Part shown: positions 1 to 8,444 of the stretch, piece by piece
How positions within the stretch are numbered: the stretch's first letter is position 1
Layout: each line of letters opens with the position of its first letter
Assembly: GCF_008369115.1 (NCBI RefSeq)
Contig: NZ_VOAZ01000002.1
Coordinates: forward strand, 1 to 64,000
DNA from: Psychrobacter sp. ANT_WB68
Lineage (GTDB): Bacteria > Pseudomonadota > Gammaproteobacteria > Pseudomonadales > Moraxellaceae
DNA: 64,000 bases
Reading direction: 5' to 3'
Made by a program: the position numbers and the translations under genes
Notes under the pieces: model-generated
Told to the model about the DNA's origin: nothing
The model's input: the letters and a program-made list of their open reading frames with translations, nothing else
The model's database searches: none

Positions 1-63
1 GTGAAACATCATTGCGCCAATGGTAGTGTGGCTCCGGCCATGTGAGAGTAGGTCATCGTCAGC
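1..63 (+). rRNA. rrf: 5S ribosomal RNA, 3' part (cut by window start)
   Basis: The first ~63 bases match the conserved 3' half of bacterial 5S rRNA, including the stretch ATGTGAGAGTAGGTCATCG near the end. The 5' part and the rest of the rRNA operon lie upstream of the window. The exact 3' end is uncertain by a few bases. A strong terminator follows about 20 bases later, as expected at the end of an rrn operon. Confidence 0.9.
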
Positions 64-80
64 TCTCTATTCTTAAAGCT

Positions 81-113
81 AAACCCCCTTGCACTTTGTG
101 TAAGGGGGTTTTC
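81..113 (+). terminator. Rho-independent terminator of the rRNA operon
   Basis: AAACCCCCTT and AAGGGGGTTT form a stem around a loop of about 12 bases, followed by a T-rich run. It lies directly after the 5S rRNA end. The next 180 bases, up to the DUF3644 remnant, are AT-rich and show no gene. Confidence 0.9.
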
Positions 114-293
114 TTTGTCTGCGGATTTGGGTTTTAAGGGCAAACTCTCTTATTTGAGCTTGGTGAGCTTTATATCATAATATTTATCTCTTAAAACAAT
201 TCATCATAAAAATTATATTGTTATATTACTGGCTTGCAATACTTATATTTTACTTAAAAAATATTGAATTATTACCTGTATTAAGGAAGAGAA

Positions 294-1380
294 TTGAAAT
301 TACGTAAAAGAAAGACTAAATCTATTCTCGATGCTTCAATTGATTCAGCCCTCTTAGCAGTTGAAATTTATAATAAACCGAGAACTACTTTTCGTAGTGA
401 AGGTTTTATCACTATGATGATAATGGCGTGGACTAGATTATTTCATGCTTATTTTAATATAAAGATAGGTGATAGATACTATCACAAGAAGAAGAATGGT
501 CATTATGATACAGTTATGGTGAAAAAAAGGCATGGGAGTTAGCTACATGTATTAAAGAGTATGATGGAAAGCTTGCTTCTGGAGTAGAATCGAATCTCAA
601 TTTTTTTATTAAGCTTAGAAATAAGATTGAACATCGACACATTGAAAAAGAGAGGTAGATACTCTTATATTTGGCGAGTGCCAATCTTTATTATTCAACT
701 ATGAAAGCCAGTTGATTGAATTTTTTGGTAGTTCTTATTCAATAAATGAAGCATTAGTATATAGCCTTCAGTTCTCTCAAATACGTTCACAACAACAAGA
801 ACAAGCGAATAGATCTGCATTATCAAAAGATTTATCGGAAATAGTAGCTTTTGTTCAAAAATATAGAAATACGTTAGATGATGATACGTACAATTCTATC
901 GAATATAGTATTAAGCTTATACAAATTCCTAAAATTTCTAATACTAACAGAGCTGATGCAGCCATAGAGTTTGTAAAATGGGATGCCTTTAGCGATGAAG
1001 ATATAGCTGCATACGAAAAGCTTAACGTAATTATCAAAGATAAAACTATAAAAATAGAAGCTGTAAATGTTGGTAAGTTAAAACCTTCAGAGGTTGTTAG
1101 AAAAGTTAATGAATTATTGAGTGGCAAGTCCATAACACAAAGTTTGCATACTACTTTATACAAAGTATTTGCTGTTAGACCAGCTAAAGGTTCAGAAGAC
1201 CCTTTCAATACACAGGCAGAATTCTGTCTTTATGATGAACTACATGATGACTATGTTTATCAAGATGCTTGGGTCTCGTTCCTGACACATTTTATGCAAA
1301 TTACAGATTTGGATGCACCTCAACTTAGACAAAAAGAGCGAAATGGAGAGCAGCTAGTTGTAGATGAGCATCGTGTCTAA
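294..1380 (+). pseudogene. DUF3644 (HEPN-like) gene broken by two frameshifts
   Basis: Three consecutive reading frames together give one DUF3644-type protein of about 360 residues. Segment 1 starts at TTG 294 behind an AAGGAAG ribosome site and ends at 542. Segment 2 runs from about 530 to the TAG at 656-658. Segment 3 is open from about 655 to the stop at 1378-1380. The first shift lies at a run of seven A's near 523-530, the second in AAAAAGAGAGG near 646-655. Segment 1 has the family start (SILDASIDSALLAVEIYNKP), segment 2 has LRNKIEHRH, and segment 3 has FGECQSLLFNYESQLIEFFG and a C-terminal domain. RNKIEH fits the Rx4H motif of HEPN ribonucleases; HEPN membership is recalled, not checked. 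The region is AT-rich and follows the rRNA operon. Sequencing error at the A-run is possible, but two independent indels favour a real pseudogene. Confidence 0.75.
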
Positions 1381-1545
1381 CAGATGTATGTTTTTGGATT
1401 GATTTCCCGCTTTTTAAGCAGTCAATACCTAAAGACTTTGTTTAAAAGTTTCTACACTAACTCCTTAGATACTGATTACCTAATCTAAAAATCTTGAAAG
1501 AGCTGAATTTCAACAAATATAACTATTAAAGAGAACAAGACCACT

Positions 1546-1956
1546 ATGACAACCTCAAAAGTAACTTATCAAGGCGACCTACGCACTACTGCTATTCATC
1601 TACAATCTAATAATGAAATTATTACTGATGCACCGACTGACAATCAAGGTAAGGGCGAAGCATTTTCACCGACTGATTTATTAGCGACGAGCTTAGCTAG
1701 TTGCATGTTAACGATTATTGGTATCAAAGCTCGCGATATGGAAATCGATATTGCAAGAACTACGGCTGAAGTGACGAAAGTGATGGCAGCTGATCCAAGA
1801 CGCGTCAGTGAAGTACATGTCGCGATTACTTTTAATCAAGAGTTAGATGACAAAACGCAAAAGATATTCTATAACACCGCACTCACGTGTCCGGTTGCTA
1901 AAAGCATTCATCCTGATATTATTCAAAAAGTGACTATCAATTCTAAGAGCTATTAA
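1546..1956 (+). CDS. OsmC/Ohr-family protein (YhfA-like)
   Basis: This 136-residue protein has the OsmC/Ohr fold signature. Two conserved cysteines, C53 in LASCML and C115 in LTCPVAKSIHP, are spaced as in thiol-dependent peroxidase-like members of the family. The sequence GKGEAFSPTDLLATSLASC is typical of the YhfA subgroup, whose substrate is not settled; Ohr and OsmC proper reduce organic hydroperoxides. It is soluble, with no signal peptide. The ATG follows AAAGAGAACAAG. The last codons (S-K-S-Y-stop) lie in the first unit of a 16-bp repeat that continues past the stop. Family assignment is firm, substrate unknown. Confidence 0.88.
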   Translation: MTTSKVTYQGDLRTTAIHLQSNNEIITDAPTDNQGKGEAFSPTDLLATSLASCMLTIIGIKARDMEIDIARTTAEVTKVMAADPRRVSEVHVAITFNQELDDKTQKIFYNTALTCPVAKSIHPDIIQKVTINSKSY

Positions 1957-2002
1957 TTCTAAGAGCTATTGATTCCAAGAATTACTAATTCCAAAAACTA
2001 GT
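1939..2002 (+). repeat. Four tandem 16-bp units at the end of the OsmC-like gene
   Basis: Units at 1939-1954, 1955-1970, 1971-1986 and 1987-2002. The first two are identical (AATTCTAAGAGCTATT). The third and fourth are degenerate (GATTCCAAGAATTACT, AATTCCAAAAACTAGT). The first unit is coding and supplies the final residues and most of the stop codon; the others are intergenic. This looks like local duplication by slippage. Confidence 0.85.
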
Positions 2003-2024
2003 AACCTCTATCATGGTGATTGAT

Positions 2025-2489
2025 ATGACTAGCAAAACCTTACTTATCGTCGCGCATGCACCGTCGCCTAATACCAAAAAATTAGCCCAAGCGGCTTATA
2101 ACGGTGCTAATCATCCTAACTTAGATATCAATGTCATATTAAAGTCCCCACAGGACACCCAGCCTGAAGATGTATTAGCAGCAGATGCGCTATTACTAGG
2201 GACGACTGAGAATTTGGCCTATATGGCAGGACTGACCAAAGATTTTTTTGATCGCTGTTACTACCCTGTGTTAGAGAAGAAGCAGGGCATGCCATTTGCA
2301 TTATATATTCGAGCAGGTCATGATGGTACGGGCACTAAGCTTGCTATAAAGACGATTACGACAGGATTACGTTGGGAATGGATTCAAGAAGCATTAATAT
2401 TGCAAGGTGATTGGCAAGAGGCATTTACCGAGCAAGTCGAAGAGCTGGCGATGACTTTAGCAGCTGGGGTAGAAGCAGGAATTTATTAA
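2025..2489 (+). CDS. Flavodoxin-fold NAD(P)H-dependent reductase-like protein
   Basis: The protein of about 154 residues starts with a beta-strand and phosphate loop (LLIVAHAPSPNTKKLAQA) typical of flavodoxin-like or NAD(P)H-dependent FMN reductases. It continues with the second FMN-loop region GTTENLAYMAGLTKDFFDRCY. It probably binds FMN in the cytoplasm; the electron acceptor is unknown. ATG 2025 is preferred because GGTGA lies 5-9 bases upstream; an in-frame ATG at 2013 would add four residues. It follows the OsmC-like gene closely and may be co-transcribed with it and the next gene. Confidence 0.75.
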   Translation: MTSKTLLIVAHAPSPNTKKLAQAAYNGANHPNLDINVILKSPQDTQPEDVLAADALLLGTTENLAYMAGLTKDFFDRCYYPVLEKKQGMPFALYIRAGHDGTGTKLAIKTITTGLRWEWIQEALILQGDWQEAFTEQVEELAMTLAAGVEAGIY

Positions 2490-2552
2490 CCCTAGGTGTT
2501 TCGCTATTATTAATATCGAGATATCAATGATATAAAATTTAGGATGTTAATA

Positions 2553-3188
2553 ATGCATAATAATACTGATTCTATTTCTGCTGCATTACCCTTTTCTCAA
2601 GCGTGTGAAAATAATAAGCAGCCGATATTGGAAGTTTTACAGCAAGAGTTGCAAGACTTTACTCATGTATTAGAAGTGGGTTCAGGGACGGGTCAGCATA
2701 GTGTATATTTTGCACCGAGATTGACGCATTTAAATTGGCAGACCAGTGATGTATTCGCGCATCATGCTACCATCAATGCTTGGCATGGTGCTTATCCTGC
2801 GCCTAATTTATATGCGCCGCTCACTTTTGATGTATCGTGTGATTCGGTACCAATAAACAAGGCTGTCGATGCGCCTTACGATGCAGTATTTACTGCCAAT
2901 ACTTTGCATATTATGTCGTGGTCTTTGGTGGAAAAATTATTTGAGTTAGTGGGTCATGCTTTACCTATCAATGGAAAGTTGATCATTTATGGACCGTTTA
3001 ACGAAAACGAACATTACACCAGCGCCGGTAATCAGCAGTTTGATATCAGCCTCAGACAACGCGACCCAAAGAGCGGTATTCGTCATTTAGAAGACATAAT
3101 AGCTTTGGCAAAGAGGCATCATCTAAACCTATCTGATAAGTATGCAATGCCATCTAATAATCAGCTATTGGTGTTCCAAAAATACTAA
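2553..3188 (+). CDS. DUF938 family SAM-dependent methyltransferase-like protein
   Basis: About 211 residues. The N-terminal SQACENNKQPILEVLQ and the SAM-binding VLEVGSGTGQHSVYFA are hallmarks of the DUF938 family, class I methyltransferase-fold proteins of unknown substrate. Later motifs ANTLHIMSW and GPFNENEHYTSAGNQQFD are also family-typical. No membrane or secretion signal is seen. ATG 2553 is chosen because TTTAGGA sits 8 bases upstream; the ATG at 2544 overlaps that ribosome site. It is the last gene before a bidirectional terminator shared with the convergent hydrolase gene. Confidence 0.85.
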   Translation: MHNNTDSISAALPFSQACENNKQPILEVLQQELQDFTHVLEVGSGTGQHSVYFAPRLTHLNWQTSDVFAHHATINAWHGAYPAPNLYAPLTFDVSCDSVPINKAVDAPYDAVFTANTLHIMSWSLVEKLFELVGHALPINGKLIIYGPFNENEHYTSAGNQQFDISLRQRDPKSGIRHLEDIIALAKRHHLNLSDKYAMPSNNQLLVFQKY

Positions 3189-3207
3189 ATCAGCGAAAAT
3201 TTAGAAC

Positions 3208-3258
3208 AAAAAAGACCTCTTAATCAAAATCTTATACGATCGATTGAGAGGTCTTTTT
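3208..3258. terminator. Bidirectional rho-independent terminator
   Basis: AAAAAGACCTCTTAATC pairs with GATTGAGAGGTCTTTTT, with A- and T-rich flanks on either side, so it can stop transcription from both directions. It lies between the convergent DUF938 and dienelactone hydrolase genes. Confidence 0.88.
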
Positions 3259-3294
3259 GTGTAGAGCTGCTAATATTTTTTGCATACAGTCAAA

Positions 3295-4086
3295 TTATTT
3301 ATAGGCTTCTGCTAAAAAATCTAAATAACGCTGCCAAGAACGCTCATCAGCACGAGCGTTATATCTATCGCTGCCGAACACGCTAAAGGCATGTGGCGCG
3401 CCACTATAAGTCACCATCTCATGCGGCACTTTTGCCGCTTCTAATGTCTTGCCCAAAGTAGCAAAGCTCTCTAAGGATACAGAATCATCAGCAGAGCCGT
3501 GGAAAACTAAGATCTCGCCAGTCGTTTTGTCATAACTTTGACCCGTTGGGATATCAAAGGCTCCATGGAAAGGTACAAATGCTTTTTGCGGGAATCCTGA
3601 GCGTGCTAGCTCTAGAGCAACCGTACCACCAAAACAATAGCCCATCGTAACGCCTTCACGGACATTATTACCTTGTTGTTGTCCTGCATTCAGTGCCCCT
3701 TGCAGTAAGCGGCGCATTTTACTGCGATCGTTATATAAGTCTCCAGTTAAGCGTTTATTGTCCTCAATGTTCGTCGGGCGGATGCCTTGCCCAAACATAT
3801 CAGCAGCCAATACATTATAGCCTTGCTCCGCTAACATATCAGCGCGTTTGCGCTCATAGTCCGTGAGTCCATCCCAATCATGAATGAGTAAGATAAAAGG
3901 CGCATTGGCTTTGTCGGCTTTGGCGTAATAGCCTTCATAGGGTTGATTGTCTACCGTATAAGTGACATTTTTAGTGGTAATCGCAGTGGCGGTTTGGCTG
4001 AAAATTAATGCCATCAAGCCTAAAGAGGCGCTAGACAAAAACCTTGCGTTATAACACTTAGGTAAATCAGTAAAAATGGATATCAT
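3295..4086 (-). CDS. Exported dienelactone hydrolase family protein
   Basis: An alpha/beta hydrolase of the dienelactone hydrolase (DLH) family, about 263 residues from the chosen start. The catalytic triad is visible: nucleophile Cys in GYCFGG, Asp in HGSADDSV and His in GAPHAFSVFG. A hydrophobic N-terminal stretch ending SQTATA, followed by ITTKNVTYTVD, looks like a signal peptide, so the enzyme is probably periplasmic. The ATG at 4086 has GAGG 7 bases upstream; an upstream in-frame ATG at 4119 would add 11 residues and has no clear ribosome site. The substrate is unknown; DLH proteins act on lactones and esters. Confidence 0.85.
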   Translation of the reverse strand: MISIFTDLPKCYNARFLSSASLGLMALIFSQTATAITTKNVTYTVDNQPYEGYYAKADKANAPFILLIHDWDGLTDYERKRADMLAEQGYNVLAADMFGQGIRPTNIEDNKRLTGDLYNDRSKMRRLLQGALNAGQQQGNNVREGVTMGYCFGGTVALELARSGFPQKAFVPFHGAFDIPTGQSYDKTTGEILVFHGSADDSVSLESFATLGKTLEAAKVPHEMVTYSGAPHAFSVFGSDRYNARADERSWQRYLDFLAEAYK

Positions 4087-4518
4087 GGGTAGCCTCATTA
4101 TGTCAGTGAAAAACAACACACATTAGAGTTAAAAACCTATCCATCTCTTTAACTAATAATAAATAGATTCTTATAAAGAATACGATAAAGAATAACTATA
4201 TAACAACCCTATATTGTTAAAAATAATAGACTTGAAACGATTTTCAATGCTCATTAATGATTACCTTGCTTAACCAAATATCAACACGCTTAACTATATA
4301 GTTGACATACCTGCCTAAGATTTTTGAGTAAGATAATTATTGAGCTCAGCATTGCTATCTCAAGAGTGCTTGAGTCAATTTTTATCCTTAATCGTGCTAC
4401 ACGCAGAAAATTAAACGACATGTGAAGTCAAAACTATCTCCAAGGATATAAAAACTGTGTTAGCACCTATTTAATGGGCTATCTATAGCCCATTTTTACT
4501 CATTATCTAGGATATTTT
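4087..4518. other. Intergenic region upstream of katE
   Basis: About 430 bases without a gene, AT-rich. It must hold the promoters of the divergent hydrolase and katE. A TTGACA at 4302-4307 lacks a well-spaced -10. The only strong element is the hairpin at 4473-4497, listed separately. Confidence 0.6.
4473..4497 (+). promoter_or_regulatory. Terminator-like hairpin in the katE leader
   Basis: AATGGGCT (4473-4480) and AGCCCATT (4487-4494) are perfect inverted repeats with a 6-base loop, followed by a short T run. It ends about 20 bases before the katE start. It could be an attenuator, an operator or an mRNA-stabilising stem. Confidence 0.5.
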
Positions 4519-6606
4519 ATGAATAATAATATCGATCATACCGACCCCGCTAAAGACATGAATACTGAACGCGGCAATGGCGGTGAAACTCACCAACGTG
4601 CTAATGGCGACACTAAAGCCATGACAACCCAGCAAGGCGTTGTCATTTCGGACAATCAAAACTCCCTTAAGATTGGCGCTCGTGGCCCGACGATATTAGA
4701 AGATTTTGTCTTACGCGAAAAGATTAATCACTTTGACCATGAGCGTATTCCAGAACGTATCGTCCATGCACGTGGTAGTGCCGCCCATGGTTATTTCGAG
4801 CTGACCGAATCGTTAGAAGAATTTACCACCGCTAAGATTTTAACCGAAACAGGCAAACAGACACCGTTATTTGCCCGTTTTTCTACGGTTGCTGGTAATA
4901 AAGGCTCAAAAGATACACCGCGTGATGTGCGTGGTTTTGCGGTGAAAATTTATACTGAAGAAGGTAATTGGGATATCGTTGGTAATAATATGCCGATTTT
5001 CTTTATTCAAGATGCGATGAAATTCCCTGACTTGGTTCATGCGGTTAAACCAGAGCCTGATCGTGGCTTCCCGCAAGCGGCTTCTGCCCATGATACCTTT
5101 TGGGATTTTGTCTCGCTTAGCCCTGAGACCATGCACAATGTCATTTGGCTAATGAGTGATCGTGCTTTGCCTCGTAGTTTGGGGATGATGGAAGGCTTCG
5201 GTATCCATAGCTATCGCTTTATTAATAAAGATGGTAAAAGCACCTTTGTACGCTTCCATTGGAAGCCAGTACTAGGCGTACAGTCGACCACATGGGATGA
5301 AGCGGTTAAAATCTCTGGCGCGGATCCTGATTATCATCGCCGAGATTTATTTGAATCGATTAATAATGGTGACTATCCCGAGTGGGAATTTGGCGTACAG
5401 CTATTTACTGAAGAAGAAGCCAATGCGTTTCCGTTTGATCACTTAGATGCGACTAAACTGATTCCAGAAGAGATGGTGCCGGTACGCATCGTGGGTAAAA
5501 TGGTGTTAAATCGCTATCCGGATAACTTCTTTGCCGAAACGGAACAAGTGGCGTTCTGTCCATCGCATCTGCCACCGGGCATCGACTTTAGTAACGACCC
5601 TTTATTACAAGGCCGTCTATTTAGTTATTTGGATACGCAGCTGTCGCGTTTGGGCTCACCGAATTTTGCGCAAATTCCAATTAACGCGCCAAAATGTCCG
5701 TTTGCTAACAATCAGCAAGACGGTCATATGCAAATGCAAGTGCCAAAAACTCGCGTGTTATATGAACCACAAAGTCTTGATCCAACAAGGCCACGCGAAA
5801 GTGTTAAGAAAGGCTTTGAGTCGTTCCATGAGCAGCTAGATGATGGCGTCAAAGGTCGTGTGCGCGCTGAAAGCTTTGCGGACCATTATAGCCAGCCGCG
5901 CATGTTCTACCTTAGCCAAACGCCAACTGAGCAAGCACATATTGCTTCAGCATATGCCTTTGAGCTTGGCAAAGTAGATACGGCGCATGTACGTACGCGT
6001 ATGCTCGGGCATTTACGTAATATTGATGAAGACTTGGCAAAACGTGTCGCAACAGCATTGGGTATGGACTTGCCAGCAGCGGCAGAGTCTGCAGCGCCGA
6101 TACAAGATATGGCGACTTCTGAGAAGTTACAAACGATTGGCTTGACGCCTAAAACCCTAAAAAGTCGCTTAATTGGCATTTTAGTCGCCGAAGGCTCAAA
6201 ACACAGTGAGATTAAGAAGTTTGAAGAGGCCGCGAAAGCAGAGGGCGCTCGGGTGAAAATCGTAGCGCCAAGTAAAGAGGTAATCTTAGACGACGATACT
6301 CGCATACAAGCCGATGAGCGCGTTGCAGGTGGTCCGTCAGTAATGTTTGACGCGGTGGTCAGTATCATTATGCCTGAGCAAGCAAAGAAGCTGGCTGAAG
6401 ACAGCGCTACCCTTGATTGGTTTACGGACGCCTACGCGCACTGTAAAGCCATTGCTTATTGTGGGGCAACCGATGAGTTTATCTTAAGTAAATTACCAAT
6501 CGAGAAAGATGCTTTTGTCACACCACTGGCGGAATTGGATACCTTTATCGAAAATGCCAAATCTCGCTTGTGGGAACGTGAGCCAAAAGTCCGTGACTTG
6601 GCATAA
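4519..6606 (+). CDS. katE: Large-subunit (clade 2) haem catalase HPII
   Basis: A 695-residue catalase that breaks hydrogen peroxide into water and oxygen in the cytoplasm. It carries the long N-terminal arm and the C-terminal flavodoxin/DJ-1-like domain (about residues 545-695) that define the large-subunit class. Active-site residues are visible: catalytic His83 in [12 protein letters not shown], Asn156 in [16 protein letters not shown] and the haem-ligand Tyr370 in [16 protein letters not shown]. coli KatE has 753 residues, so this one has a shorter N-terminal extension. TAGGA precedes the ATG. It is monocistronic, with a terminator-like hairpin in its leader and a strong terminator after it. 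Confidence 0.97.
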   Translation: MNNNIDHTDPAKDMNTERGNGGETHQRANGDTKAMTTQQGVVISDNQNSLKIGARGPTILEDFVLREKINHFDHERIPERIVHARGSAAHGYFELTESLEEFTTAKILTETGKQTPLFARFSTVAGNKGSKDTPRDVRGFAVKIYTEEGNWDIVGNNMPIFFIQDAMKFPDLVHAVKPEPDRGFPQAASAHDTFWDFVSLSPETMHNVIWLMSDRALPRSLGMMEGFGIHSYRFINKDGKSTFVRFHWKPVLGVQSTTWDEAVKISGADPDYHRRDLFESINNGDYPEWEFGVQLFTEEEANAFPFDHLDATKLIPEEMVPVRIVGKMVLNRYPDNFFAETEQVAFCPSHLPPGIDFSNDPLLQGRLFSYLDTQLSRLGSPNFAQIPINAPKCPFANNQQDGHMQMQVPKTRVLYEPQSLDPTRPRESVKKGFESFHEQLDDGVKGRVRAESFADHYSQPRMFYLSQTPTEQAHIASAYAFELGKVDTAHVRTRMLGHLRNIDEDLAKRVATALGMDLPAAAESAAPIQDMATSEKLQTIGLTPKTLKSRLIGILVAEGSKHSEIKKFEEAAKAEGARVKIVAPSKEVILDDDTRIQADERVAGGPSVMFDAVVSIIMPEQAKKLAEDSATLDWFTDAYAHCKAIAYCGATDEFILSKLPIEKDAFVTPLAELDTFIENAKSRLWEREPKVRDLA

Positions 6607-6660
6607 CGCTTTATAAAAGCTATCTATCGAGAAAGTTAGCTATTTTCATTTAAATGATTA

Positions 6661-6692
6661 AAAAAAACTCAGCTTAAGGGCTGGGTTTTTTT
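6661..6692 (+). terminator. Rho-independent terminator after katE
   Basis: AAAACTCAGC and GCTGGGTTTT form a stem (one G-T pair) with a 6-base loop and a run of seven T's. It lies 55 bases after the katE stop. The remaining 216 bases before the next gene show nothing clear. Confidence 0.88.
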
Positions 6693-6908
6693 GTTTATGA
6701 ACGAAGTGTAAAAGCCAATAAATGGTTGATAAACGCCTAAATACTAAAGCTTAGCCACAAGCGTTCACTGAATATCATTCATAAACCAATACTGAGCGTT
6801 ATAATGACAAATCATATTGCTTAGAGCGTGTTGAAGGACGGCTGCGCTTTTATATATAAATGTTTATAAATAGCTAGGCTAAAGACTATATCAAAATAAA
6901 GGAATATT

Positions 6909-7691
6909 ATGAGTTTAATAGATATCGTTGCCATAGAGGGATATATTCAGACAACGTATATGGCGGTTTATCCTGACAAGTTGCTATTGTTAGATTCAGG
7001 ATGTCGCTGTGATGTAGATAAAGTTTTAGCATATATTACCGATAATCTAAAACGTCCGGTCGAGCAACTTAAGACAGTCATGGTCACGCATATGCATCCT
7101 GATCATGCTGGCGGCGCTGAACTTTTGAAACAAAAAACAGGCTGTCAAATCGTCACCGCTATGTCTAAAAAGCCTTGGTATCATGGTGTTTCGGGCAGAG
7201 TCGCTCATCTGAATGATTTGGGATTGACTTATTATGTGGCCAATCGACAAGGTAAGTCGGTTACCAATGTCTGGTACAATCCCATTCTAAAAGCAGATGT
7301 CAACGTTCAGGATGGTGACCCTGTGCCAAACTTTGAAGATTGGATCGTCTTGGACACACCAGGGCATACCGATCGGGACTTGTCTTTATGGCATCCGCCA
7401 AGCAAGCAGGCGTATACCGCCGATTTGATATTAATCATCAAAAATAGATTTGTCTCGCCTTATTTAATTACCTTGCCTGACGCTTACCGTGCATCATTGG
7501 CCAAGGTGAAAGCACTGCAACCAGATACTTTATTACTGGCACATGATAAAAGGGTTAAGCTCAGTGATGAAGACTTTGAGCGATTGATAGAACAGACACC
7601 GAATGAACCACGAGAAACCACGCTAAAAAATGGTTTTAAACTCATGCTTGCACAGGTTAAGTTTGCGCGCAAAAGAGTGAATACGCCTTAG
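6909..7691 (+). CDS. Metallo-beta-lactamase fold hydrolase
   Basis: A 260-residue protein with the MBL-fold zinc-binding motif THMHPDHAGG (H61, H63, D65, H66). Further ligands are H153 in DTPGHTDRDLSLW, probably D172 in YTADLIL, and H212 in LLLAHD. The absence of a signal peptide and the overall pattern suggest a cytoplasmic glyoxalase II-like or general MBL hydrolase, not an antibiotic-degrading enzyme. The substrate is unknown. The ATG follows AAAGGAATATT. It converges on the tRNA-Lys operon, and the hairpin at 7719-7752 may serve both. Confidence 0.85.
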   Translation: MSLIDIVAIEGYIQTTYMAVYPDKLLLLDSGCRCDVDKVLAYITDNLKRPVEQLKTVMVTHMHPDHAGGAELLKQKTGCQIVTAMSKKPWYHGVSGRVAHLNDLGLTYYVANRQGKSVTNVWYNPILKADVNVQDGDPVPNFEDWIVLDTPGHTDRDLSLWHPPSKQAYTADLILIIKNRFVSPYLITLPDAYRASLAKVKALQPDTLLLAHDKRVKLSDEDFERLIEQTPNEPRETTLKNGFKLMLAQVKFARKRVNTP

Positions 7692-7718
7692 TGAAATAAG
7701 TATTAAATAATATCGGCC

Positions 7719-7752
7719 AAAAAAAAGCCCAATCATTAAATGATTGGGCTTT
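7719..7752 (-). terminator. Terminator of the tRNA-Lys operon
   Basis: AAGCCCAATCATT and AATGATTGGGCTT form a 13-bp stem. On the minus strand it is followed by eight or more T's, so it mainly terminates the tRNA transcript; on the plus strand the tail is short (TTTCC). Confidence 0.88.
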
Positions 7753-7760
7753 CCTAAATA

Positions 7761-7836
7761 TGGTGGGCCGACCGCGACTCGAACGCGGGACCAATTGATT
7801 AAAAGTCAACTGCTCTACCAACTGAGCTATCGGCCC
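7761..7836 (-). tRNA. tRNA-Lys(UUU), downstream copy
   Basis: A 76-base tRNA read on the minus strand. The 5' end is GGGCCGATAGCTCAGTTGGT and the anticodon loop is CTTTTAA, with anticodon TTT. The T arm is CGCGTTCGAGTCGCG. The acceptor stem GGGCCGA pairs with TCGGCCC, followed by an encoded CCA end. It is identical to the copy at 7989-8064. Confidence 0.97.
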
Positions 7837-7988
7837 TGAAGAGTGTATAAAAAAGCACTGCTTTTTTAACTCTGCAAGAGAATTTACATTTTCGTAAATT
7901 CTATAAAGCGTTCTAAAAGAAAGCTTCTTAAAACTTATTACGCTACTACCGGATAGGGTAGCATACATGATAAGGATAATACTAAATA
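7837..7988 (-). other. Spacer between the tRNA-Lys genes with two hairpins
   Basis: On the plus strand it contains AAAAAAGCA/TGCTTTTTT (7849-7867), enclosed by an AGAGT...ACTCT pair. It then has AGAATTTAC/GTAAATTCT (7879-7902). The same arrangement, with different bases, lies upstream of the other tRNA copy (8065-8135), suggesting processing structures or an old duplication of a tRNA-plus-leader cassette. Confidence 0.6.
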
Positions 7989-8064
7989 TGGTGGGCCGAC
8001 CGCGACTCGAACGCGGGACCAATTGATTAAAAGTCAACTGCTCTACCAACTGAGCTATCGGCCC
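7989..8064 (-). tRNA. tRNA-Lys(UUU), upstream copy
   Basis: A 76-base tRNA with anticodon TTT and encoded CCA, identical in every base to the copy at 7761-7836. It is the first gene of a two-tRNA minus-strand transcript from the promoter at 8259-8286. Confidence 0.97.
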
Positions 8065-8444
8065 TGAGAAGCGTTAAAAAATTGCAGGACAATTTTAGCT
8101 TCGCAAGATAAATTTCCTTAAAGGGAAATTTATTAAAACCAGACATCTAAAAAATGTCTTAAAGCTTCATTTCTTTAGCTATTCATGAATCAATATCAAA
8201 AGAGACAATAAGCTTGTTTACTCGTTTAGATTATTTGTATCTCTAAACGTGAGAGCACATTATATATATTATTAAGACAATTACAACCCCGAATGTTAAA
8301 AAAAGTGCAAATCCATGTGAATTAATCCTATTTTTTTAAATTTAAGGCTTAATGGGTTTCGAAACACGCTAAAATCCTATCAAAGACGTACTTTTGACCG
8401 TTAGTTTTGAGCAGTTGGTCTTGAACGTTGTGTTCAAAATTCTT
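8065..8444. other. Leader of the tRNA-Lys operon and macB 3' flank
   Basis: 380 bases without a protein gene. Next to the tRNA are a stem GAAGC...GCTTC and a hairpin AAATTTCC/GGAAATTT (about 8108-8130). The tRNA promoter is at 8259-8286. Nearer macB there is TTGAAC/GTTCAA, a weak stem without a T run. Confidence 0.55.
8259..8286 (-). promoter_or_regulatory. Promoter of the tRNA-Lys operon
   Basis: On the minus strand: -35 TTGTAA (8286-8281), 16-base spacer, -10 TATAAT (8264-8259). Transcription would start near 8252, giving a leader of about 190 bases before the first tRNA. Confidence 0.65.

Noticed and set aside
855..1208. 117-residue minus-strand frame opposite the DUF3644 remnant
   Set aside because: It is a hydrophobic antisense shadow; the plus-strand reading matches a family.
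4302..4337. katE promoter with TTGACA
   Set aside because: The nearest acceptable -10 boxes are 21 or more bases away, so I did not list it as a promoter.
5907..6368. 153-residue minus-strand frame inside katE
   Set aside because: Antisense shadow of the conserved catalase C-terminal domain.
7657..8049. 130-residue open frame on the minus strand
   Set aside because: It runs through both tRNA-Lys genes and repeats IAQLVEQLTFNQLVPRSSRG, the well-known false translation of a tRNA. The tRNAs explain the sequence.
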